This document shows, one piece after another, positions 57,601-64,000 of a stretch of 64,000 bases of DNA (the first letter of the stretch is position 1; every line of letters starts with the position of its first letter). This DNA is from Tubiluchus corallicola (lineage: Eukaryota; Priapulida; Priapulimorpha; Priapulimorphida; Tubiluchidae): contig JAQGDQ010000364.1 of assembly GCA_030141605.1 (NCBI GenBank), positions 170,586 through 234,585 of the forward strand, read 5' to 3'. A program made the translations under genes and the position numbers. Below the pieces are notes generated by a model. The model worked only from the letters and a program-made list of their open reading frames with translations, had not been told where the DNA came from and did no database searches.

Positions 57601-60600
57601 GACATTGTACCAGGTATAATGTGACATTGTACCAGGTATAATGTGACATTGTACCAGGTATAATGTGACATTGTACCAGGTATAATGTGAATTGTACCAG
57701 GTATAATGTGACATTGTACCAGGTATAATGTGACATTGTACCAGGTATAATGTGACATTGTACCAGGTATATTAGGCTACACAGGTTAATATATTGATAG
57801 TGTGTCAGACAACTGAAAGTATGTTTACTCTAGATTTTTTGTGTAGTTTGTTTGTTATTAGTTCTTTATTTGTTTTTTTTAGAATAAACAACTACACAAC
57901 CCTGAACCTGATATTTTCATGCATGTGCTACAAAGCATTCAGTGTTCCCTCACTTATCGCGAGTGTTCCGTTCCAGGCCCCCCGCGATAAGTGAATTTCC
58001 ACGAAGTAGGGACGCTATACTTATTTTAGTAGTTATACATCATTTTAAGTCTTTATAAACCCTCCCCACACTCTTATACATAACCCTTTCCCATTCCCTT
58101 AATAACTTTCCCATACTTTTCTTAAATGTTCATAAAAATGTTTTCATCGTGTGTTGTGTACAATCTCACGTCAGCAAGTAGTATCTCAAGCAGGCACAAG
58201 TACTACATTTCGTTTTTGGTGTGTATTCATCTGCTAAATAAATACACTATTTACTGTAAATGGTAATTTTTTATGATTTCTTAGATTTAAATTTTTAATA
58301 TATTTTTATACATTTTGTGATTTTTTATGCAAAATTCATCAAATCTATACATTACTGTACAATATGTACTACGCATGTGCAAAAATACTTTAGATGGAGT
58401 ACCGCAAAAACCCGCGATACAGCGAAAATACTGCGATAAATATTTTGCAATAATATTTTTGAAAACCCGCGAAACAGCGAGTCCGTAATAAACGAACCGT
58501 GAAGTAGCGAGGGAACACTGTATTTCGCTATCCTAGTATCATTCATGTAATGCAATACTCTGTTGTTTATGTATCTGTTAACAGTTAACACAAGGAACAG
58601 TATGCAAAAACTATGTAGAATGATCGCGCACTAAAGATCAGTAGTAGGCAGATTTATTAAAGATTGTCATTTCATGGACTTTCAATATATTTCAAATTAT
58701 CTTTGTTGTTGCCGTTGTTTTATGGAATTGTGTAGGTTGCCTGGAGTAGATATGTGATATTATTTTTTTAATATTGTGACATCACAATACAGCACTATTG
58801 CTGGAAAAGTGCACGTGTGCATGTGCGTGTACGAGTGCATGTGCATGTGCGGTAAGCGAACAATCCAACAATTCGATTTCTGACAACAGTAGTGCAAAAA
58901 GTGGATTTAAAAACACTTGTGTAAATTCGAATTTTTTCTTCTTTGTTCAGCGACAAACTAGTAATAATTTTTGTGCACATATTAAATATTTCCAAAGCTT
59001 AAAATAAAATTGATAAATTTAAGAAATTTTTGTTGCATCATAAGAACATAAATGACGTGCTATAGGTCCAAAGGCATCGCGGTTCAAATCCAGTCTAGGT
59101 AAATCTTCTAGCACTTGTTTTACCATTCTTTTTACATTTTGCTGACATAACTAAAGATACTTCACTTACCGTCGGTACAGATCGGACCACGAAACGCTGT
59201 GTAGGCACAATCACACTCGAAATGAGAATACCGTTCCAAGCACGTCCCATTGTTTAAACATGGATTGCTGGCACACTTCGGCACGTCTCCTGGGCTCACG
59301 CCGTACAATCCCTCCTCGGCAAACCCTCGCAAGTTCTGGAGCACACCGTTGACCATGAGGCCTCGTATCACGCCCACAAAACCATCTTCATATGACACGC
59401 TTGCACCTATGAGCATTAAATACAAGAACACGTCGCAATAACGGTACAACAAATGCTGAGCTAATGCTTGGTTCACACTAGAGAACAACTAAAAGTGGAC
59501 AGGCTCTGGATGGACAAACTCCCGAGTCTTTTCTCATCAGATTTCAAAACTGGACCATTAATTTCGCTTGTGCAAACTGACTTCAAAACAAGACTTGGAT
59601 TAGCGGCACATAATGTCGCCAACATCATCTCTTACCAGATGCTGTTCTTATTGTTCTCGAACGCGTGCACTACACGACAACTGAACACTTCTGAACAGGC
59701 ACAGTAACTGTTTTTTGTGCAATGCATTTCACAGACACAGGCACTAGTGCCCATCTAACTAGCGAATGGCAAAATACGTGTAACAGCGAAGAGCTAGTAG
59801 CGCAAATGCAAAATTATGAGTGTATTGTATAATAAAACTACATGGCAAGCTGTAGTGATCAACAAAATGTTCTGGGTTCTCATACCTACTACAAAGTCGC
59901 TAGTGAGGTAGAAATCACGATATGTCGCAGCCGACTCTCGAAGCTGCGTCGGACGGAAATTATCGACCAGCAAACGCGCCTCCTTTCTGTTGCGTTCAGC
60001 GAGCACCGTGTGCCATACATCATTGTCCAACCGCTCCGGAGTCCGCACGGAGAGGACCTGAATGGAGGTGCCAGCGTTGTAGAGAAACTGTATCTCCTGC
60101 TCACCTATAGTAAACAAAATTTATTTTTATAATACAGGGATGATGAAAGGAGAAAGACTGCTTTGTCTTGGTTTACTACTATTATTATTATTACGATCTA
60201 TTTGTACTCGAGTAAAGTGCAGAAGTATTAAAAGTAGTCAGTAAATATAGAAATAATAATACAACATCGGTTAAATGTATCAGGTTAGTTAAAAGCATGT
60301 AAATACAATTTATAATGATCTGTGATCTGTTCTTAGTAATCATAGTTAAGCAACACCTAGTCCGGAATGAGTGACCACCATAAAAATTAGTTCTGGGTAG
60401 TTTTGTGTGTTTCTCTGCTGCTATTTATATCTGCTTCTCGTACATTTAAAATTTACAGTTACAGTCAACCTTGGATATAAGGGACACCTCGGGACTGGAA
60501 AACACCGTAGCAAATACAGATACACAAAAATAGGTAAGTAATGAAGATTAGCAAACACAGATATACAAAAATACGTAAGTAATAAAGATTAGTAAATACA

Positions 60601-63356
60601 GATATACAAAAATACGTAAGTAATAAAGATTAGTAAATACAGATATACAAAAATACGTAAGTAATAAAGATTAGTAAATACAGATATACAAAAATACGTA
60701 AGTAATAAAGATTAGTAAATACAGATATACAAAAATACGTAAGTAATAAAGATTAGTAAATACAGATATACAAAAATAAGTAAGCAATAAAGATTAGTAA
60801 ATACAGATATACAAAAATACGTAAATAATAAAGATTAGTAAACACAGATATACAAAAATATGTAAGTAATAAAGATTAGTAAATACATATATACAAAAAC
60901 ACGTAAGTAATAAAGATTAGTAAATACAGATATACAAACATACGTAAGTAATAAAGATTAGTAAATACAGATATACAAAAATACGTAAGTAATAAAGATT
61001 AGTAAACACAGATATACAAAAATACGTAAGTAATAAAGATTAGTAAACACAGATATACAAAAATACGTAAATAATAAAGATTAGTAAACACAGATATACA
61101 AAAATACGTAAGTAATAAAGATTAGTAAATACAGATATACAAAAATACGTAAGTAATAAAGATTAGTAAATACAGATATACAAAAATATGTAAGTAATAA
61201 AGATTAGTAAACACAGATATACAAAAATGCATAAGTAATAAAGATTAGTAAACACAGATATACAAAAATACGTAAGTAATAAAGATTAGTAAACACAGAT
61301 ATACAAAAATACGTAAGTAATGAAGATTACAGACATACAAAAACAGGTAAGTAATAAAGATTAGTAAATACAGATACACAAAAATACGTAAGTAATAAAG
61401 ATTAGTAAACACAGATATGCAAAAATATGTAAGTAATAAAGATTAGTAAATACAGATATACAAAAACACGTAATAAAGATTAGTAAAAACAAATAAACAA
61501 AAATATGTAAGTAATAAAGATTACAGACATACAAAAACAGGTAAGTAATAAAGATTAGTAGATACAGATACACAAAAATACGTGAGTAATAAAGATTAGT
61601 AAACACAGATATACAAAAATATGTAAGTAATAAAGATTAGTAAATACAGATATACAAAAATACGTAAATAATAAAGATTAGTAAACACAGATATACAAAA
61701 ATATGTAAGTAATAAAGATTAGTAAATACATATATACAAAAACACGTAAGTAATAAAGATTAGTAAATACAGATACACAAAAATACGTAAGTAATAAAGA
61801 TTAGTAAACACAGATATACAAAAATACATAAGTAATAAAGATTACAGACATACAAAAACAGGTAAGTAATAAAGATGAGTAAAAACAGATATACAAAAAT
61901 ACGTGAGTAATAAAGATTAGTAAACGCAGATACACAAAAATATGTAAGTAATAAAGATTAGTAAATACAGATACACAAAAATACGTAAGTAATAAAGATT
62001 AGTAAACACAGATATACAAAAATAGGCAAGTAATAAAAATTAGTAAATACAGATATAAAAAAAATAGGTAAGTAATAGAGATTAGTTAATACAGATAAAC
62101 AAAAAAAATAAGTAACATAGATTAGCAAATACAGATAGACAAAAATAAATAAGTAATAAAGATTAGTAAATACAGACATACAAAAACAGGTAAGTAATAA
62201 AGATTAGTAAATACAGATACACAAAAATATGTAAGTAATAAAGATTAGTAAACACAGATATACAAAAATACGTAAGTAATAAAGATTAGTAAATACAGAT
62301 ATACAAAAACACGTAATAAAGATTAGTAAAAACAAATAAACAAAAATATGTAAGTAATAAAGATTACAGACATACAAAAACAGGTAAGTAATAAAGATTA
62401 GTAAATACAGATACACAAAAATACGTGAGTAATAAAGATTAGTAAACGCAGATACACAAACATATGTAAGTAATAAAGATTAGTAAATACAGATATACAA
62501 AAACACGTAATAAAGATTAGTAAACACAGATATACAAAAATACATAAGTAATAAAGATTACAGACATACAAAAACAGGTAAGTAATAAAGATTAGTAAAA
62601 ACAGATATACAAAAATACGTAAGTAATAAAGATTAGTAAATACAGATACACAAAAATACGTAAGTAATAAAGATTTGTAAATACAGATATACAAAAATAC
62701 ATAAATAATAAAGATTAGTTAATACAGATAAACAAAAAAAATAAGTAACATAGATTAGCAAATGCAGATAGACAAAAATAAATAAGTAATAAAGATTAGT
62801 AAATACAGATACACAAAAATAAATAAGTAATAAAGATTTATAAATATAGATAAGCAAAAATAGGTAAGTAACAGAGATTAGTAAATACAAATGTACAAAA
62901 ATAGGTAAATCATAGTGCTATGTCTGAAAACAGGCTAGTGTAAACACAGACAAATTAGGGTGCAAAAAAACAGTACAGATAGGATACAAAATAGGAACAG
63001 ATACGATAGAGATTAAAACATCTTTCCAAAACAGCTCACAGGTGCATGTGCAACTGGGGTTATGAATAAAACAGAAACAGGTAGCAGAAAGAAATCAAAG
63101 AAAAAATTGGATGCTACTATACTATTGTATTTCTTCTTAAAAACAGCTAAAAATAGCTCCAAGTTATCTAAAAAATGCTTACCACCAAGTTTGATTCGTA
63201 CGAAGTTGTCTTGTGGACCGATGCATTCCATCATGATCCCTTGAGCTACCGTAGTTTTAAACTGGAACTGGATATCAAACGAGCGCCCGGTTTCCAGCGT
63301 GCCAAAGTTGATCGTCGCATCGGGGAGGCGAAATGTTGCCATGTTTTCAAACAAAT
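48411..63356 (-). CDS. Contactin-associated protein / neurexin-IV (CNTNAP/Nrx-IV) homolog, C-terminal 500 codons in 9 exons
   Basis: Single-pass junctional adhesion receptor. Family members work at septate or axo-glial junctions and bind contactin outside and protein 4.1 inside. Minus-strand exons in order: 63183-63356, 59886-60104, 59170-59406, 56795-56974, 54572-54702, 51747-51843, 51161-51276, 50413-50572, 48411-48601; phases are consistent and the sum is 500 complete codons plus stop. Domains by window numbering: LamG3 about 1-150, EGF2 about 163-200 (six cysteines), LamG4 about 210-400, linker rich in Pro and charged residues 401-430, TM helix about 432-455, and a cytoplasmic tail of about 45 residues with EKGTYQTQEDVGAED (equivalent to the 4.1-binding juxtamembrane stretch) and a C-terminal EYFL resembling a class II PDZ ligand. 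Classic neurexins are less likely, because GCISRMSF...PLKA...NGTLRQSKC and the KGTYxT tail are CNTNAP-like. The discoidin, LamG1/2, EGF1 and fibrinogen-like parts would lie beyond 64000. Confidence 0.93.
49149..49710. mobile_element. TTAA-flanked inverted-repeat element, copy 4
   Basis: TTAAAGGAAAGCCGGACGGT at the left, ATCATCCGGTTTTCCTTTAA at the right, colinear with the other three copies. In the last CNTNAP-like intron. Confidence 0.88.
50003..50155 (+). mobile_element. tRNA-derived SINE
   Basis: TGGTTTGGCCTTGTGATAAC resembles an A box region and GGTCGAGAGTTCAATAC a B box, with the usual anticodon-arm spacing (CACGTTCGTTCTGGGA). The body ACCAAAGACTTTAAAAATGG and a short TAATAATAA tail follow. 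A decayed SINE rather than a tRNA gene, since the acceptor stem cannot pair. Confidence 0.68.
50413..50572 (-). CDS. CNTNAP-like exon: LamG4 end, linker and start of TM
   Basis: 160 nt between atctttgcag and TTAATAG|gtattg. Starts INGTLRQSKCNIEP, giving the second cysteine of the LamG4 disulfide. A proline-rich, charged linker follows (PPSTPPPYEYEKDKREQEG), then GTVVLI, which opens the membrane helix. Confidence 0.91.
51161..51276 (-). CDS. CNTNAP-like exon: LamG4 GCISRMSF segment
   Basis: 116 nt between ttgctatag and ATCAAT|gtaagt. Encodes TMGPGDGFRGCISRMSFDDQ, then YPLKAIFYEPPLPNVHIN. Unlike LamG3 above, LamG4 keeps the conserved GC cysteine. Confidence 0.92.
51747..51843 (-). CDS. CNTNAP-like exon: LamG4, IDDYEER segment
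   Basis: 97 nt between tttcttgcag and AGAAACG|gtaaac. Encodes IDDYEERIFPFKLAASQDTK and FNQLASIYVGRN, equivalent to the LDxYxxVxYxL...SLFLGK strands. This exon is short and was placed by similarity and phase. Confidence 0.9.
51910..52364. mobile_element. pogo-type TA-flanked MITE
   Basis: TA|CCGTATTTTCCCGTGTATAA and its exact inverse TTATACACGGGAAAATACGG|TA. Shares its outer 60-90 bp on each side with the element at 42507-42889, but the middle is unrelated, so the two are separate deletion forms. It begins about 65 bp upstream of the CNTNAP-like exon ending the LamG4 IDDYEER segment (51843). Confidence 0.9.
53440..53940 (-). pseudogene. LINE pol C-terminal fragment, rearranged
   Basis: The minus strand encodes NRLSLETKVRVLSTLVEPVF, then NAELWTM and QQKEIDAFQRRLL, the conserved post-RT region of RTE/jockey-like LINEs. 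Downstream, KQIQVRRLHWIGHPLRLPQE occurs in two direct copies about 115 bp apart (53452-53525, 53567-53643). A (CAT)n run lies at about 53417-53444. Inside a CNTNAP-like intron, same strand as the gene. Confidence 0.8.
54572..54702 (-). CDS. CNTNAP-like exon: LamG4 middle strands
   Basis: 131 nt between tttttgtccag and TATAAG|gtacgc. Encodes GLKFRFFYGWDAEEINDER, then ANGQHHDVIFYRRDEGATLV, matching the NGQPHSVxxxRxE region of CNTNAP LamG4. Confidence 0.9.
55061..55544. mobile_element. 484-bp MITE (CAGTCAA ends)
   Basis: CAGTCAATCTTGGGTATAAG at the left and TATATCTGAGGTTGACTG at the right, with a TA after the right end. A longer member of the 13324-13527 family, containing several CTTATAAGGGAC words. 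Confidence 0.82.
56240..56665. repeat. Second copy of the 34.9-kb repeat followed by a GCCAATAGGCTAAC fragment
   Basis: Colinear with 34890-35225. At 56618 it passes into AGGGGCGTATTAGCCAATAG and the GGCATTACATTTTAGAAAAA stretch also found at 2164-2245 and, inverted, at 21511-21556. Confidence 0.8.
56795..56974 (-). CDS. CNTNAP-like exon: start of LamG4
   Basis: 180 nt between tttcctctag and AGAATG|gtgaga. Encodes DIGIDLHPSDMIRFDFPDRG then a LamG strand pattern IHVGFSSVDRKGLLMQVRS and VFSMELQQNG. Phase matches the flanking exons (Asp and Gly completed across the borders). Confidence 0.9.
57596..57770. repeat. 22-bp minisatellite, 8 units
   Basis: Unit AATGTGACATTGTACCAGGT plus AT, eight copies, one shortened by a base. 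Each unit holds the perfect dyad AATGTGACATT. In the CNTNAP-like intron between the EGF2 and LamG4 exons. Confidence 0.97.
57940..58520. mobile_element. 581-bp MITE with CAGTGTTCCCTC ends
   Basis: CAGTGTTCCCTCACTTATCG at the left, GAAGTAGCGAGGGAACACTG at the right; the outermost 12 bases are an exact inverted repeat. Flanks CATT and TATT are similar but not identical, so the target-site length is uncertain. Interior CCGCGAAACAGCGAGTCCG-type words are shared with 29565-29839. Confidence 0.83.
59170..59406 (-). CDS. CNTNAP-like exon: end of LamG3 and EGF2
   Basis: 237 nt between ctcatag and GACG|gtaagt. LamG end reads GFVGVIRGLMVNGVLQNL; the EGF repeat has six cysteines: C-ASNP-C-LNNGT-C-LERYSHFE-C-D-C-AYTAFRGPI-C. 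LERYxxxxCDCxxTAxxG is specific to CNTNAP EGF2. The usual GC and terminal Cys of LamG3 are both Val here. Confidence 0.93.
59655..59850. repeat. Dispersed repeat shared with 52905-53090
   Basis: CTGTTTTTTGTGCAATGCAT, GCCCATCTAACTAGCGAATG and the GCGCAAATGCAAAATTATGA region correspond to CTGTTTTTTGTGCAACGCTT, ACCCATCTAACTATCGAATG and GCGCAAATGCGAAATTGTGT near 52.95-53.06 kb. Family not recognised. Confidence 0.72.
59886..60104 (-). CDS. CNTNAP-like exon: LamG3 core
   Basis: 219 nt between tttactatag and GTAGTAG|gtatga. Encodes EQEIQFLYNAGTSIQVLSV, then NDVWHTVLAERNRKEARLLV, the central WH..xxERN strand of LamG that aligns well with CNTNAP. It follows a 3.1-kb intron largely made of a 41-bp satellite. 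Confidence 0.92.
60340..60410 (+). mobile_element. 5S rRNA-derived SINE fragment, second copy
   Basis: AATCATAGTTAAGCAACACC and GGAATGAGTGACC match the 5S internal control region and the copy at 14173. It is followed by GGGTAGTTTTGTGTGTTTCT, presumably SINE body. Confidence 0.7.
60505..62912. repeat. 2.4-kb minisatellite, 41-bp unit, about 58 copies
   Basis: Unit AAATACAGATATACAAAAAT, ACGTAAGTAATAAAGATTAG, T. Several truncated units (AGATTACAGACATACAAAAA) interrupt it periodically. Its left edge abuts a broken CAGTCAACC MITE end (60462). It fills most of the CNTNAP-like intron between exons 63183 and 60104. The minus frames give hydrophobic artefact peptides. Confidence 0.97.
63183..63356 (-). 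CDS. CNTNAP-like exon: start of LamG3
   Basis: 174 nt between tttttcag and CTTGGTG|gtaagc. Encodes LFENMATFRLPDATINFG, then RSFDIQFQFKTTVAQGIMME, with the beta-strand pattern typical of LamG. It is the most 5' exon of this gene in the window; no further exon was seen in 63357-64000. Confidence 0.9.
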
Positions 63357-63499
63357 CTGAAAAAATGCGAAGATTAATGTTATGTCAGAAATGGAAAGAA
63401 ATGCAAATTTCGAGTCTTAAGACTTAAGTTTTAAGATTGCATGTAATGAGACGTAAGTCTGGAAATAAGAAATCAGTTTAAAACACATAGTCTTTAGTA

Positions 63500-63935
63500 A
63501 GACTCAGAAAGTGGCCAAAGAAAATACCAAACCAGGAGATCTGTATAACAAAACTCAAGGCAGAGGAATGGACAGTTAAAATTAAAAGGAGAAGATTAAG
63601 ATGGATAGGACATGTTATGCGACTACCAGATGACAGGTTGTGGGTCACAGGGCAGCATGGAGTTAATGGGAGGTTGTGGGTGACAGGGCAGCATGGAGTT
63701 AATGGGAGGTTGCGGGTGACAGGGCAGCATGGAGTTAATGGGAGGTTGTGGGTGAAAGGGCGGTGTGGAGTTAATGGGAGGTTGTGGGTGAAAGGGCAGC
63801 ATGGAGCTAATGGGACGTTGTGGGTGACAGGGCAGCATGGAATGGAGTTAATGGAAGGTTGTTTATGTCAGGACAGCATTATTTAAAGTGATTGCAAGAG
63901 TCATGTCAGAGGATGTGTGATTCCAGAAGTGAAAT
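63500..63935 (+). pseudogene. RTE-type LINE 3' end with internal minisatellite
   Basis: The plus strand encodes NKRRRLRWIGHVMRLPDD-like sequence (63575-63635) and, after the array, KVIARVMSEDV with the stop near 63920, the same C-terminus as at 10.6 kb. The segment between is replaced by six copies of a 36-bp unit. Confidence 0.82.
63637..63862. repeat. 36-bp minisatellite, 6 units, derived from LINE coding sequence
   Basis: Unit GGTTGTGGGTGACAGGGCAG, CATGGAGTTAATGGGA. It equals the LINE codons for EVVGDRAAW, seen once at 10640-10680 in the other copy, plus nine added bases. Confidence 0.95.
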
Positions 63936-64000
63936 AAAAATGATGCTGGGTTGCCAAACATCATATCCAAAATCGGACAAAGCACCTCATAGGCTGCCTC

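Noticed and set aside
59062-59100. B-box-like GGTTCAAATCC suggesting a tRNA
   Set aside because: No A box, cloverleaf or acceptor stem could be matched; at most a SINE scrap.
61361-62890. Hydrophobic ORFs (FITYLFLYVCNLYY type) on the minus strand
   Set aside because: Products of the 41-bp satellite, which is not a multiple of 3; the reading depends only on truncated units.
63617-63886. Repeat protein with LWVTGQHGVNGR period
   Set aside because: Alternative-frame reading of the 36-bp minisatellite derived from LINE codons.

Overview
This is nuclear DNA from an invertebrate animal. It is AT-rich, has large introns with GT-AG splice sites, and its three genes have clear relatives in bilaterian animals: a Nemo-like kinase, a TLC-domain membrane protein and a CNTNAP/neurexin-IV adhesion protein. 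Introns and spacers are full of short DNA-transposon derivatives (hAT, pogo/Tc1-mariner and TTAA types), LINE fragments, 5S- and tRNA-derived SINEs, microsatellites and minisatellites. A marine invertebrate (spiralian or invertebrate deuterostome) fits, but the sequence alone does not fix the phylum. Nothing suggests a prokaryotic, viral or organellar origin.

Layout. 1-12811: upstream flank or intron of the first gene, no exon recognised, many repeats. 12812-21727 (+): the seven last coding exons of NLK, from the kinase hinge to the natural stop, 312 codons with all phases consistent; the 5' exons lie outside the window or were not found. 21728-26907: NLK 3' flank and intergenic repeats. 26908-40394 (-): a complete six-exon TLCD4/TMEM56-like gene, 264 codons. 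Its second exon (87 nt) and third exon (59 nt) are very short and were placed by hand from family similarity and splice phase. 40395-48410: intergenic, mostly transposon remnants. 48411-63356 (-): the nine last coding exons of a CNTNAP (Caspr)/neurexin-IV gene, 500 codons covering LamG3, EGF2, LamG4, the transmembrane helix and a short tail ending EYFL; 5' exons lie beyond 64000. 63357-64000: intron of that gene with an RTE-type LINE end turned into a minisatellite.

The three genes are not an operon or pathway. NLK is a cytoplasmic/nuclear MAPK-like kinase of Wnt/Notch signalling, TLCD4 a multi-pass membrane protein, and CNTNAP a septate/axo-glial junction adhesion receptor. I see no new gene system. 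The unusual content is the way mobile DNA is placed: several elements end within about 20-60 bp of splice sites, at least seven minisatellites sit in introns (two inside older transposons), and one LamG domain appears to have lost both halves of its conserved disulfide.
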